A stretch of DNA of 53,646 bases, taken from positions 1 to 53,646 of the forward strand of contig JAOAFV010000037.1 in NCBI GenBank assembly GCA_026416095.1. Direction: 5' to 3'. Below are positions 37,111-46,001 of the stretch, piece by piece. The first letter of the stretch is position 1, and every line of letters begins with the position of its first letter. This DNA is from Bacteroidales bacterium. GTDB taxonomy: Bacteria; Bacteroidota; Bacteroidia; Bacteroidales; GWA2-32-17. The notes beneath the pieces are model-generated. The model was given only the letters and a program-made list of their open reading frames with translations, ran no database searches and was not told where the DNA came from. The position numbers and the translations under genes were made by a program.

Positions 37111-38207
37111 TAAAGATTAGCGAAATTGTAAATTATATTGAAGATAATTATCCACCTTTATATCAAGAAAAATACGATAATTCGGGTTATCAGATTTTTT
37201 GTGGAGATGATATATGTACGGGTGTTTTGTTATGTCTTGACATAAATATTAAAATTTTAAAGGAAGCTAAAGAAAATAAATTAAATTTAGTTATTTCTCA
37301 CCACCCATTCTTATTTTATTCTTTGCAAAGAATCGATGTATCTGAAAATAAAGGTAAAATAATTGAGTATGCTTTAAAAAATAAAATAAATGTTTATTCA
37401 TTACATACAAATTACGACAAGTCAATTTATGGTATAAATCTTGAAATAGCAAAATTATTAGATTTAAAAACGGTAGAGATTATCAATAAAGAACAAAACC
37501 GATTAAAAAAACTTGTGACGTTTGTACCACACAATTATGCCGATAAGGTTAGAGAGGCAATATTTAAAGCAGGCGGAGGCGTTATAGGTAATTATGATTG
37601 TTGTAGCTATAATATTGAAGGGTATGGTACATTTAAAGGAGGGGAAAATACAAATCCTTTTGTCGGCCAAAAAGGCAAAATTCACAAAGAACCTGAAACA
37701 AGAATTGAAGTAATATTTCCAGAACATTTGCAACAAAAAATAATAGATTCAATGCTTAAAGAGCATCCTTATGAAGAAGTAGCTTATGATATTTATCCTT
37801 TATCTAATAAGTATCCTTTATTTGGACATGGACTTTCGGGTTATTTAGAAAATCCTATGAAAAAGGAAGCTTTTTTTGATTACCTTAAAGAAAAGCTAAA
37901 AATTGTTGTGTTAAAATACAATAGTAATTTTTCTAAAAACATCATAAGAAAAATTGCTATATGTAGTGGTTCAGGTTCGTTTTTAATTAGCTCTTTAATT
38001 TATAATAACTACGATTGCTTTATAACATCCGATCTTAAATATCATGATTTTGTCGATGTTCCTGAAGATATACTTCTTATCGACGTTGGTCATTTTGAAA
38101 TGGAGGTATTTTTTACAAAGAGTATTTATAATTTTTTATCAAAAAAATTTGATAAATTTGCAATTAAAATTTCGGAAAATATTACTAATCCAATAAATTA
38201 TTATTAA
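37107..38207 (+). CDS. Nif3-like dinuclear metal-centre protein (GTP cyclohydrolase 1 type 2 homologue)
   Basis: 366 residues, the long Nif3 form with a PII-like insert at about 135-235 (KLVTFVPHNYADKVREAIF ... EVIFPEHLQQKIID). The two outer parts form the metal site: VISHHPFLFYSLQRI near residue 64, LHTNYDKSIYGIN near 98, GLSGYLE, CSGSGSFLI near 295, and GHFEMEV near 332. The family is nearly universal; its activity is not firmly known. It starts with ATGA overlap. It is followed 3 bases later by the zinc-ribbon protein, a gene pairing that is frequent in Bacteroidota and other phyla. Confidence 0.92.
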   Translation: MIKISEIVNYIEDNYPPLYQEKYDNSGYQIFCGDDICTGVLLCLDINIKILKEAKENKLNLVISHHPFLFYSLQRIDVSENKGKIIEYALKNKINVYSLHTNYDKSIYGINLEIAKLLDLKTVEIINKEQNRLKKLVTFVPHNYADKVREAIFKAGGGVIGNYDCCSYNIEGYGTFKGGENTNPFVGQKGKIHKEPETRIEVIFPEHLQQKIIDSMLKEHPYEEVAYDIYPLSNKYPLFGHGLSGYLENPMKKEAFFDYLKEKLKIVVLKYNSNFSKNIIRKIAICSGSGSFLISSLIYNNYDCFITSDLKYHDFVDVPEDILLIDVGHFEMEVFFTKSIYNFLSKKFDKFAIKISENITNPINYY

Positions 38208-38210
38208 AGT

Positions 38211-39020
38211 ATGAGAAAGATAAAAGATACTACCAATGAAGAAACAATAAAAAATGAAAACCAACCAGAAAAAGATGGTGTTGAATCATCGGAAGTTACA
38301 ATAGAAGAAAAGTTAAAGAATCTTTATGAATTACAGAAAATAGAAACACAGTTAGATAATATAGAAAAGCTTCGAGGCGAGCTCCCAATGGAAGTTGAAG
38401 ATTTAGAGGATGAATTAACAGGGGCAAAAACACGGTATCAAAAATTTTTAGATGAAATTGATTCTTTAGAAAAAAAGATTTCTGCAAAGAAAATAGAAAT
38501 TAAAAATGCTGAAGCTAAAATTAAAAAATATACAGAACAGCAAAAAGATGTAAGAAATAATCGTGAATACGATGCTCTAAATAAAGAAATTGAATTTCAA
38601 CAATTAGAAATTCAGCTTTGTGAGAAAAACATTAAAGAATTTCAAGCAATGATTGAAAAACTTAAACCCGAGTGCAACCAGGTACTTGTTTTGATCGAGA
38701 AGCTCAGTCACGACCTTCAAATGAAACAAAAAGAACTACAAGAAATTATTAAAGAAACTGAAAAAGAAGAAGAAATAATAAAGAAAAAGATTGAAAAAAT
38801 AGAAAGAAAAATCGATCCACGTCTTTTAACTGCATTTAAAAGAATACGAAAAAATATGAAAAATGGGCTTGCTGTTGTCAAAATAGAAAGAGATGCGTGT
38901 GGTGGTTGTTTTGCTAAAATTCCACCTCAACGGCAACTAGAAATTAAAATGAGAAAAAAAATAATTGTTTGTGAATACTGTGGTAGAATTCTGGTAGACC
39001 CTGATATAGATAAAAATTAA
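38211..39020 (+). CDS. Coiled-coil protein with C4 zinc ribbon (zf-RING_7/CT398-like)
   Basis: 269 residues. Residues 30-205 form a long, strongly charged coiled coil of two helices. Residues 225-265 form a C4 zinc ribbon with CGGC ... CEYCG and the typical RLLTAFKRI lead-in and PPQ between the Cys pairs. The N-terminal 30 residues are an acidic, low-complexity tail. Chlamydia CT398 belongs to this family; partners proposed there include sigma-54 and secretion components, which is not proven here. It is coupled with nif3. The next gene's frame begins at its stop codon. Confidence 0.88.
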   Translation: MRKIKDTTNEETIKNENQPEKDGVESSEVTIEEKLKNLYELQKIETQLDNIEKLRGELPMEVEDLEDELTGAKTRYQKFLDEIDSLEKKISAKKIEIKNAEAKIKKYTEQQKDVRNNREYDALNKEIEFQQLEIQLCEKNIKEFQAMIEKLKPECNQVLVLIEKLSHDLQMKQKELQEIIKETEKEEEIIKKKIEKIERKIDPRLLTAFKRIRKNMKNGLAVVKIERDACGGCFAKIPPQRQLEIKMRKKIIVCEYCGRILVDPDIDKN

Positions 39021-40215
39021 ATTTATTAAATATCAAAAAAATAATTATTGCTTCGTTTTTGTAGCCCTTGGAGATAAAAAGTACATTGAAACGTTAAATT
39101 TTTCACTGCAAGCTTTAAAGAAGTATAGTTATTATCCTATTATAGTTGTTACCGACAATAAAAGAAATAAAAGAGATATTATACATAATAATGTTATATC
39201 GGTAGATACCCCATCTGAATTAGATGATCACAAAGCAAGTATTTGGTTGAAAACTTCTTTACATAAAATTTTGCCACCTAATGGTATTTATTGTTACCTT
39301 GATTCAGATGTTATAGCTTTAAATACAGGATGCAACAATATTTTCTATTATTATAAGCCTCCTATAACTTTTGCAAGAGACCTTACTACTATTAATAATT
39401 TTAGTCCTTATGCTGTAAATTGTGGATGTCTTGAAAAGTTTTATAAAGAAAAAGAGAATTTCGAAAATCTTGTTAAAAAAATTGTTAATCATAAAAACTA
39501 TCCATCACACTATACTGTAAATGAATTTAGAAAATGGGATCGTATAAATAAACAATTAGTAAGAAACCCTTTTTTAATTATTAAAGTACTTATAAAGAAT
39601 TTATTGCGTCTTAATTTTACCCAAATAGAAATTACTGAAAACATAAAGCTCGATATTAAAAATAAAGAATGGGTAATCGATAGTTCTTTTAGTTATCCTG
39701 CGCTTATATTATATAAAAAAGAAATTAAAGAAAAAACAGGCTATAAATTTTCATTTATATACCATAAGTGGCACAAAAATAATGAAGTATATGTAGACGA
39801 CTCATATAGTTGTAATCATTTAAAAGAATTGTTAAATGCAAATTATAATATAAACATTCCTAAAAAATGGCATCATTGGAATGGGGGAGTTTTTTTGTTC
39901 GATTGTAATTCATATAATATTATGGAAATGTGGCATAATGTAACAATTGAGATTTTCAACGATCAAAGATGGAAGACAAGAGACCAAAGCTCACTTATAA
40001 TTACTGTTTTTCGTAATAAACTTCAAAACCATTCGGTTTTGCCAGAAGAATTTAACTTTATTGCCGACTTTTATAATACTGATATAACAGCTACTGAAAA
40101 ACAAGGGGTTTTTAAAAAAGGCAATAAACTCGTAAAACCATCGTTTATTCACATTTATCATGAATGGGGGAATATAAATTGGGACGTGTGGAAAAAAATT
40201 ATTTCGGAAATTTAA
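39016..40215 (+). CDS. Glycosyltransferase-like protein with non-standard start
   Basis: About 399 residues. The frame is open from 39010 and there is no ATG, GTG or TTG before 39247, yet the upstream 76 codons clearly belong to it: CFVFVALGDKKYIETLNFSL, YYPIIVVTDNK, then LDSDVIALN, the DxD motif of a GT8/GT-A-like fold. I therefore put the start at an ATT at 39016 (ATA 39010 and ATT 39025 are also possible), overlapping the zinc-ribbon stop. The C-terminal part (HHWNGGVFLFDC, QSSLIITVF, HIYHEWG) fits hexose transferases of this kind. Donor and acceptor are unknown. A sequencing error or re-initiation could also explain the missing start. Confidence 0.62.
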   Translation: MKFIKYQKNNYCFVFVALGDKKYIETLNFSLQALKKYSYYPIIVVTDNKRNKRDIIHNNVISVDTPSELDDHKASIWLKTSLHKILPPNGIYCYLDSDVIALNTGCNNIFYYYKPPITFARDLTTINNFSPYAVNCGCLEKFYKEKENFENLVKKIVNHKNYPSHYTVNEFRKWDRINKQLVRNPFLIIKVLIKNLLRLNFTQIEITENIKLDIKNKEWVIDSSFSYPALILYKKEIKEKTGYKFSFIYHKWHKNNEVYVDDSYSCNHLKELLNANYNINIPKKWHHWNGGVFLFDCNSYNIMEMWHNVTIEIFNDQRWKTRDQSSLIITVFRNKLQNHSVLPEEFNFIADFYNTDITATEKQGVFKKGNKLVKPSFIHIYHEWGNINWDVWKKIISEI

Positions 40216-40218
40216 TTA

Positions 40219-41010
40219 CTACTTTTTTTTCTTAAATGTCTGCATTTGGTTATCGAAGTTAATAAAATAATCGCCTTTCTTTAAAGATGATATATCAATT
40301 CTACTTCCTATGCCCTTCATTATTCTATTGCCATAATAATCATATATTTCGTACATCGTTTCACGACTAAATACTATCTCGTTTTCGAATTTACTATTAG
40401 TAATGGTTACGGGGGGCTCAAGTGATTTAAATGTTGCTTCGGGACTCATTCTCGGTTTTTTTGTATAATCAATTTGTTTAACTCTGAATTTATTAACTCC
40501 AGAGTGTAAATTAACTTTCACCGAATAATTCGCAGTTCCTGATGTTCCTTTCCCTTCAACCTCGGCCACTTTTATCCATTTATTCCAGCGATATTGCTCT
40601 ACTATATATGGCAACGATCCCGATTCGCCAGTAGTTGTCCACTGTAAGCTCCCATCTTTTGTAACTTCTATCTTTACAATATTGAACGTACTTTTTGGTT
40701 TTAAAACCTCTGGATTTAGCACTTTTGGCAAACAATTATCTTTATGTTTTATAACTACAGTAATCTTATCTCCAATATTAAACTGAAATAACGATAAATC
40801 TATTTCGAATGCACTCGAATTAATTTCGTCTGTTGTAACTTTGCCATTTACTGTTACTTCATAAACACAAAACCCCACACCTGCCGACGAAAAAGGATTC
40901 AATACATATAAATTTTTACCCTGATAAATTCCATCAAGTACAATTTCTCCACAGTAAATCTTACTGCTTATGTACAATAATATTAAAAGAATAAATATCT
41001 TTTTACTCAT
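40219..41010 (-). CDS. Secreted beta-rich protein with T9SS-like C-terminal segment
   Basis: 263 residues from the ATG at 41010; a TTG at 41031 would add seven residues ahead of the signal peptide. Signal peptide MSKKIFILLILLYISSKIYCG. The mature part is beta-rich with no family I recognise. The end (YEIYDYYGNRIMKGIGS ... ISSLKKGDYFINF) has the shape of a T9SS type A sorting domain: a D-x-x-G-x-x-I/M segment followed by L-x-x-G-x-Y-x-x-x. A -7 box lies 31 bases upstream. An exported surface protein is the best reading; function unknown. Confidence 0.65.
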   Translation of the reverse strand: MSKKIFILLILLYISSKIYCGEIVLDGIYQGKNLYVLNPFSSAGVGFCVYEVTVNGKVTTDEINSSAFEIDLSLFQFNIGDKITVVIKHKDNCLPKVLNPEVLKPKSTFNIVKIEVTKDGSLQWTTTGESGSLPYIVEQYRWNKWIKVAEVEGKGTSGTANYSVKVNLHSGVNKFRVKQIDYTKKPRMSPEATFKSLEPPVTITNSKFENEIVFSRETMYEIYDYYGNRIMKGIGSRIDISSLKKGDYFINFDNQMQTFKKKK

Positions 41011-41041
41011 TAAATGTATTAATAATCGCAATACTTACGCA

Positions 41042-41049
41042 CAAAAGTA
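41042..41049 (-). promoter_or_regulatory. -7 promoter box
   Basis: The reverse strand reads TACTTTTG, matching TAnnTTTG, 31 bases before the ATG at 41010. A reverse-strand TTTG lies 16 bases further upstream (41066-41069), a little short of the normal spacing. Confidence 0.5.
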
Positions 41050-41116
41050 TAAAAATTTTCAAAACCAAAAAAATTTAATAAAAAAATTTTTTTCTGTTTT
41101 TCTTTACAAAATTAAG

Positions 41117-41124
41117 TAACTTTG
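41117..41124 (+). promoter_or_regulatory. -7 promoter box
   Basis: TAACTTTG matches TAnnTTTG, 13 bases before the ATG at 41138. It heads the long rightward run to 49336. Confidence 0.5.
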
Positions 41125-41137
41125 TGAAAAAATCAAA

Positions 41138-42166
41138 ATGAAGAAACTTTTTTTCATTATAATTTCAGTAGCATTAATCAGTGGTTGTAAAAACGAGACA
41201 ATAAAAAGAAATTGTAATAAAGTAAACGGTGGTACTCTAAGAATTGCTTTTCAGGAAAAATGTATTTCTTTGTTCCCTTCGTCATTGAATAACATTTTAG
41301 CATTTAATATTGCAAACCTAATACATACTGGTTTGGTATATTACAACGCCGAAACAATGGAAGTACTTCCATATCTTTCAAAAAAATGGACTGTAGATTC
41401 GAATTATTCTAAATATACTTTTTATATTAATACAAATGCATACTTTAACGACGACAAGTGTTTTTCTGGTTTGGCCGACAGAAAAATTACCGCTAAAGAT
41501 GTTTATTTTAGTTATAAGCTACTTTGTACAAGGTCTGAGAATAATTATTATTACGATATTCTATTTAACGAAATTGAAGGTGTTGATGTATTTGAGAAAA
41601 ATAATTTTAAGGGAGAAATATCGGGTATAAAAATTATAAACGATAGTACAATAGTGTTTAAACTTAAAAAACCAAATCCATTATTTATATATTCAATAGC
41701 TTCACCTGTTTTTTCTATAATTCCCGAAAAAGCATATAATGTGTACAAACATAGTATAAGTATTGGTGGAGGGCCATTTTATATTAAAAAGTTCGAGGAT
41801 AAAAGTTCCCCTTTTGTTTTAGTAAAAAACGAGAATTTCTTTTTAAACGATAAACAAAATAATTGTCTACCTTTTCTTGATACTATTATAATATACACTA
41901 ACGTGCCTATAAACACTCAATTAGAAATGCTTAAAAACGGTAAATTAGATGTTATTCTAAATATTGATGATGAAACACTTATTGAATTTATGGAAAAAAA
42001 TATCATGTTATTTGAAGGAGAAAATCCTCCTTACAAAGTTCTTTCAGCAAATCTTACTAATGCTAATTTTCCATATAAGTATATAATTAGCTCCAAAGTC
42101 GAGAACTTTTTTATTAATCAACAAAACCTTTTAAGTTTACTTACAACGAAAATAAAAAAAAGATAA
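41138..42166 (+). CDS. Shortened oligopeptide-binding lipoprotein (SBP_bac_5-like)
   Basis: 342 residues. The signal peptide ends in a lipobox (LISGC), so it is a lipoprotein. The fold starts like peptide-binding proteins of ABC transporters: GGTLRIAFQEKCISLFP, LIHTGLVYYN, LPYLSKKWTVD, KITAKDVYFSYKLL, and GGGPFYIKKF. Such proteins are normally 500 or more residues; here the last third (the third lobe, which closes the ligand cleft) is missing, and the stop is followed after 1 base by the next gene. No permease or ATPase gene adjoins. It is either a functional domain used differently, or a decayed gene; the intact frame and good signal favour continued use. Confidence 0.72.
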   Translation: MKKLFFIIISVALISGCKNETIKRNCNKVNGGTLRIAFQEKCISLFPSSLNNILAFNIANLIHTGLVYYNAETMEVLPYLSKKWTVDSNYSKYTFYINTNAYFNDDKCFSGLADRKITAKDVYFSYKLLCTRSENNYYYDILFNEIEGVDVFEKNNFKGEISGIKIINDSTIVFKLKKPNPLFIYSIASPVFSIIPEKAYNVYKHSISIGGGPFYIKKFEDKSSPFVLVKNENFFLNDKQNNCLPFLDTIIIYTNVPINTQLEMLKNGKLDVILNIDDETLIEFMEKNIMLFEGENPPYKVLSANLTNANFPYKYIISSKVENFFINQQNLLSLLTTKIKKR

Positions 42167-42167
42167 A

Positions 42168-43997
42168 ATGCTTTTTATTTTTTTTCTATTATTTTTGACA
42201 CAAATAGCATTGTCACAGGAAAACGACCAAAATATTGCGTTTGACTATTTTAGGAATAAAGAATATGACAAGGCTGCCGATCTTTTTTTTAAAATTTATA
42301 AAGAAAAAAATGCTATTTTCTATTATAATTATTACATTTCTTGTTTAGTTCAACAGCAAAAATGCGATGAAGCTCAAAATTCAGCTTTAAACGAATTTAA
42401 AAAGTCAAAAAAAAATTATCAGTATAAGGTAGCTCTTGCCTACGTATACAAGTCGTGTAATAAAACCGACGATTATAATAAAACTATAATTGAAATTCTT
42501 AAAAATATTCCCGATAATACTGGAGGAATAATAAATCTTGCTAATCAATGCATTTCGTTTCAAGACTATTCGCTTGCCGAACAAATATATATTGAAGCTC
42601 GTAAGTTACGTAATGTCGATTATAAATTTTATATTGAACTTGCAAATGTTTATAGAGCACAAGGTTATTACGACAAAATGATCGATGAATATCTTGAAAT
42701 GTTGAACGATGATCCATCTTCTCTTCAAGTAGTTCAGAATCAACTTCAAAATACAATTTATTCAAGTAGAAACAAAGAGCTTTTAGATTTACTTATTAAA
42801 AGAATTATTCTAAAAATTAATCAAACTAAAGAAAATAATATACTTAACGAATTATTGTTGTGGTTATATATTCAAAAGAAAGATTATAGTAAGGCATATC
42901 AGATTGCAATTAATCTTGTTAAAAAAAATAATGAGGATGGTGGAAGAATATTTCAGCTTGGTAGTATAGCATATAATAACGAAGATTACGAAATAGCTCA
43001 AAATTGTTTTAAATTTTTTATTGATAAAGGAGAATTTAATTTTTGGTATTTCGAGGCTTTTTCTTATTACATATTATCAGTATACTATCAAAAAATAAAA
43101 AATAAATTTAACGAACATGATGTAGCTGAACTAAATCGAATGTTTGAAAAATATATTGCCCAGTTTGGCGTTAATAAAAATACCTTTAGTGTCATAATAG
43201 CTTTTTCTGATTTCATTGTTTCTCAATTTAACGATACCGACAAAGCAATAACTTTAATAACGCATTTATTAAACGATAAAAATCTAAGTTTAGAACAACA
43301 ACTCAATGCAAAACTAAAACTTGCTGATATATATTTAAAAAAAGATGATTTTTCAGAAGCAATTATTTTATATACTCAAATAGAAAAAACAAAAAGCGAT
43401 ATTGCTGTAGTTCACGAGGCTAAATATAAAAAAGCTCTTGTTGCTTATTACACTGGTGACTTTGAATGGGCAAATGCTCAATTTGAGGTACTTAAAGGGT
43501 CAACATCTAAATTGCCGTCTAACGATGCAATACAGTTATCTGCTTTGATCGAAAAATTTTTTGAAATTGATACAACCTACAGGTTATTGCAATTAATAGC
43601 TAAAACCGACTTTTTCCTTTTTAAACAAAAAATAAACGAAGCTAAAGTTTTTTTAGACTCTCTTAAACAAGATAAAAGTTTATCTGAAATAAACGATATA
43701 GTGTTATTTAAAGAGGCTGAGATAAATATTTTAGAAAAGAATTTTCAGTTTGCATTAAATATTTTTGATACTCTAATAAATAAATACCCTAGTAGTATTT
43801 ATGTTCCACATGCTTTGTATCAGTGTGGGTTAATTTACGAAAATACTTTAAAAAATACAACTAAAGCTATGGAATATTACGAAAGGTTGTTTATAAAATA
43901 CCCACAAAGTTATTATTCCGAAGAGGCCCGTAAGCGTTATAGAACATTAAGAGGAGATATTATTGCGACTAATGATGACGAAAATATTTTCCAATGA
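42168..43997 (+). CDS. Periplasmic TPR-repeat protein
   Basis: 609 residues with a signal peptide ending near LSQEN. Several TPR-like units are visible through the length, for example AFDYFRNKEYDKAADLFFKI near residue 25, LAEQIYIEARKL near 135, YYDKMIDEYLEML near 165, KAYQIAINLVKK near 245 and a YbgF-like pair at the end (ALYQCGLIYENTLKNTTKAM, YERLFIKYPQSYYSEEARKR). TPR proteins hold partners in envelope complexes; the partner is not evident. It starts 1 base after the binding lipoprotein and runs 26 bases into the EamA gene. Confidence 0.8.
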   Translation: MLFIFFLLFLTQIALSQENDQNIAFDYFRNKEYDKAADLFFKIYKEKNAIFYYNYYISCLVQQQKCDEAQNSALNEFKKSKKNYQYKVALAYVYKSCNKTDDYNKTIIEILKNIPDNTGGIINLANQCISFQDYSLAEQIYIEARKLRNVDYKFYIELANVYRAQGYYDKMIDEYLEMLNDDPSSLQVVQNQLQNTIYSSRNKELLDLLIKRIILKINQTKENNILNELLLWLYIQKKDYSKAYQIAINLVKKNNEDGGRIFQLGSIAYNNEDYEIAQNCFKFFIDKGEFNFWYFEAFSYYILSVYYQKIKNKFNEHDVAELNRMFEKYIAQFGVNKNTFSVIIAFSDFIVSQFNDTDKAITLITHLLNDKNLSLEQQLNAKLKLADIYLKKDDFSEAIILYTQIEKTKSDIAVVHEAKYKKALVAYYTGDFEWANAQFEVLKGSTSKLPSNDAIQLSALIEKFFEIDTTYRLLQLIAKTDFFLFKQKINEAKVFLDSLKQDKSLSEINDIVLFKEAEINILEKNFQFALNIFDTLINKYPSSIYVPHALYQCGLIYENTLKNTTKAMEYYERLFIKYPQSYYSEEARKRYRTLRGDIIATNDDENIFQ

Positions 43998-44907
43998 TTC
44001 TCAAAAGTTAGCTACAGCTTATGCTTTGCTAGCTGTTTTTTGCTGGAGTACTATTGCAACTGTTTTTAAGATGGCTCTTAGCTCAACATCTATTGTAATT
44101 GTTTTATTTATTTCTACAATAACGAGTTTTCTACTTTATTTTATTGTTGTACTTAAGAAAAACAATTTTTCTCTAAAAGTTTTTTTGAAAATTAAATTAA
44201 ACGAGCTTATTAAATCGGCTTATCTTGGTCTTTTAAACCCAGTTTGTTATTATCTAGTGTTATTTAATGCTTATAGTATTCTCCCAGCTCATATAGCTCA
44301 ACCTTTGAATTATACATGGCCATTTGTACTAACAGTCTTTTCTTCTTTTATTCTTAAAGAAAAATTTAATGTAAATTCAATAATTTCGATTCTTATATGC
44401 ATAATTGGGATCACTTTTTTAAGTTTGTCTGCTCAAAAATATAATTCTGAAAATTGCTGGTATGGTGTAATACTTGCAACTTCGAGTAGTATAGTATGGG
44501 CATTGTATTGGATATTAAACAAAAAAGATGGAAGAGAAGTTATAAATAAATTGTTTTTAAATTTCTTTTTTGCATCAATTTATACAACACTAATTATAAT
44601 TTCAACAGAGCCACACTTTTATAAATCCCTTACAATTAAGGCATTTTTTTTATCGGTATATATTGGCTTGTTTGAAATGGGGGTTACATTTATTTTATGG
44701 TTAAAAGCTCTTGAGTTGTCAACTAGAAGCGATAAAATAAGTATATACATCTACTTGTCGCCTGTTATTTCATTAATTTTTATTAATTTTATACTGAAAG
44801 AAACTTTTAATATATTTTCACTACTAGGCATTGTACTTATATTTGCCGGAATACTTAAATTGAATTATAAAATCTTAAAAACCATTATATGTCCGAAAAA
44901 AGCATGA
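43972..44907 (+). CDS. EamA family (DMT) transporter
   Basis: About 311 residues with ten hydrophobic helices in two EamA halves. Typical landmarks are FCWSTIATVFK in helix 1, LLNPVCYYLVLFNAYSILPA and QPLNYTWPFV (helices 3-4), ATSSSIVWALYWILNKK at the start of the second half, and LSPVISLIFINFILKE (helices 9-10). These drug/metabolite transporters export amino acids or metabolites; the substrate cannot be told. The start is one of two adjacent ATGs (43972 or 43975) inside the TPR gene. It is coupled to ruvC by an ATGA overlap. Confidence 0.88.
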   Translation: MMTKIFSNDSQKLATAYALLAVFCWSTIATVFKMALSSTSIVIVLFISTITSFLLYFIVVLKKNNFSLKVFLKIKLNELIKSAYLGLLNPVCYYLVLFNAYSILPAHIAQPLNYTWPFVLTVFSSFILKEKFNVNSIISILICIIGITFLSLSAQKYNSENCWYGVILATSSSIVWALYWILNKKDGREVINKLFLNFFFASIYTTLIIISTEPHFYKSLTIKAFFLSVYIGLFEMGVTFILWLKALELSTRSDKISIYIYLSPVISLIFINFILKETFNIFSLLGIVLIFAGILKLNYKILKTIICPKKA

Positions 44908-45455
44908 AAATTATTGGAATAGATCCAGGCACTTTATTTACAGGATATTGTATTCTCGAAGCATTTAATAATAATCCAAAGATAGTTGATTTTGGAATTA
45001 TTAAATTAAGAAGTAATATTTCGCATTTTGATAGACTGAAAATAATAGCCGATCGCATTCAAGAACTTATAAAAATAAATAAACCCCAAGATTTAGCAAT
45101 AGAAGCACCCTTTTATGGCAAAAATGCTCAATCTATGCTAAAATTAGGAAGAACGCAAGGGGCTATAATTGCTATGGCTCAAATTAATAATTTAAATATT
45201 TACGAATATTCACCCACAGAAGTTAAGTTGAGCGTAACAGGTTATGGTAATGCTTCTAAACAACAAGTATCTAAAACTGTGTGTAAACTATTAGGCTTGA
45301 CTTTAAAGAAAAAAACAAAATACGACGCAACCGATGCTATTGCAATTGCTCTGTGCCATTATTATAAAACAAATAAAATAATCGATAACACTTCAGGTAA
45401 AATTTATAATTCGTGGGCTGATTTTGTAAGAAATAACCCACATTTGGTGGTTTAA
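44904..45455 (+). CDS. ruvC: Holliday junction resolvase RuvC
   Basis: 183 residues from the ATG at 44904 that overlaps the EamA stop (ATGA); an ATG at 44889 would add five residues. RuvC cuts four-way junctions in recombination. The acidic tetrad is visible: Asp7 in GIDPG, Glu67 in AIEAPF, Asp141 and Asp144 in YDATDAIAIAL. FYGKNAQSMLKLGRTQGAI is the typical dimer/DNA-binding region. The C-terminal 25 residues extend past the usual core. recG lies 18 kb upstream in this window; ruvA and ruvB do not. Confidence 0.95.
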   Translation: MKIIGIDPGTLFTGYCILEAFNNNPKIVDFGIIKLRSNISHFDRLKIIADRIQELIKINKPQDLAIEAPFYGKNAQSMLKLGRTQGAIIAMAQINNLNIYEYSPTEVKLSVTGYGNASKQQVSKTVCKLLGLTLKKKTKYDATDAIAIALCHYYKTNKIIDNTSGKIYNSWADFVRNNPHLVV

Positions 45456-45457
45456 AA

Positions 45458-45910
45458 ATGTTTGATAATATAAAATTATATTTTCCTGAGTTTGAACTGA
45501 AAATAATTAAAAGCAATAACACTTACTTAATTTTTGATAGAATACGAAAGAAATATATTAAATTAACTCCCGAAGAATATGTGAGACAAAATTTAGTACA
45601 TTATCTAATAGAAATTAAAAAATATCCGGAAAAACTTATTTCATTAGAAGAAAAACTTGTATATGCAAATAAAACATACAGGGCCGATTTAATATGCTAC
45701 AACAATTATTTAACTCCTATACTTATTGCTGAATGCAAGTCGCCTTTTGTTTCGATTGACTATAAAACACTATACCAAATAACAAATTACGAAAATTTTA
45801 AGAATTCAGTAATACTTCATTTAACTAATGGCATTCAACAGTTTACCTTGCATAAAATAAATAACAAGTGGCAAATTATTCAAGAAATCCCCGATTATAA
45901 TCTAATTTGA
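45458..45910 (+). CDS. Stand-alone HsdR N-terminal-like nuclease-fold protein
   Basis: 150 residues matching the type I restriction enzyme R-subunit N-terminal domain (HSDR_N_2). The PD-(D/E)xK core is seen as YRADLICYNNYLTPILIAECKSP: Asp in RAD, then E-x-K in AECK. There are no helicase, HsdM or HsdS genes near, so it is not part of a restriction system. In Bacteroidota small proteins of this type often sit beside DNA-replication or recombination genes, here 2 bases after ruvC. A structural or nuclease role in DNA repair is possible, but unproven. Confidence 0.8.
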   Translation: MFDNIKLYFPEFELKIIKSNNTYLIFDRIRKKYIKLTPEEYVRQNLVHYLIEIKKYPEKLISLEEKLVYANKTYRADLICYNNYLTPILIAECKSPFVSIDYKTLYQITNYENFKNSVILHLTNGIQQFTLHKINNKWQIIQEIPDYNLI

Positions 45911-45981
45911 ATAAATTGTGCTTCTTGTAACAAATAAGCATTGAATAATTTTTGAAAATTATTTATAAAATCTATATATTC

Positions 45982-46001
45982 GCAAAATTTTGAAATTTTG
46001 C
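45982..46001 (+). repeat. Inverted repeat over the lpxK start
   Basis: GCAAAATTT (45982-45990) and AAATTTTGC (45993-46001) form a perfect 9-base inverted repeat with a 2-base centre, covering the proposed TTG start of lpxK. It contains the 10-base palindrome CAAAATTTTG that also occurs before ubiX. Could be an operator or a start-blocking hairpin. Confidence 0.45.

Noticed and set aside
41138-43997. Frameshift splitting one long binding protein into the lipoprotein and the next gene
   Set aside because: The next gene starts with its own signal peptide and is a TPR protein, so it is not the missing third lobe.
45458-45910. Type I restriction system
   Set aside because: Only an HsdR-N-like domain is present; no motor domain, HsdM or HsdS nearby.
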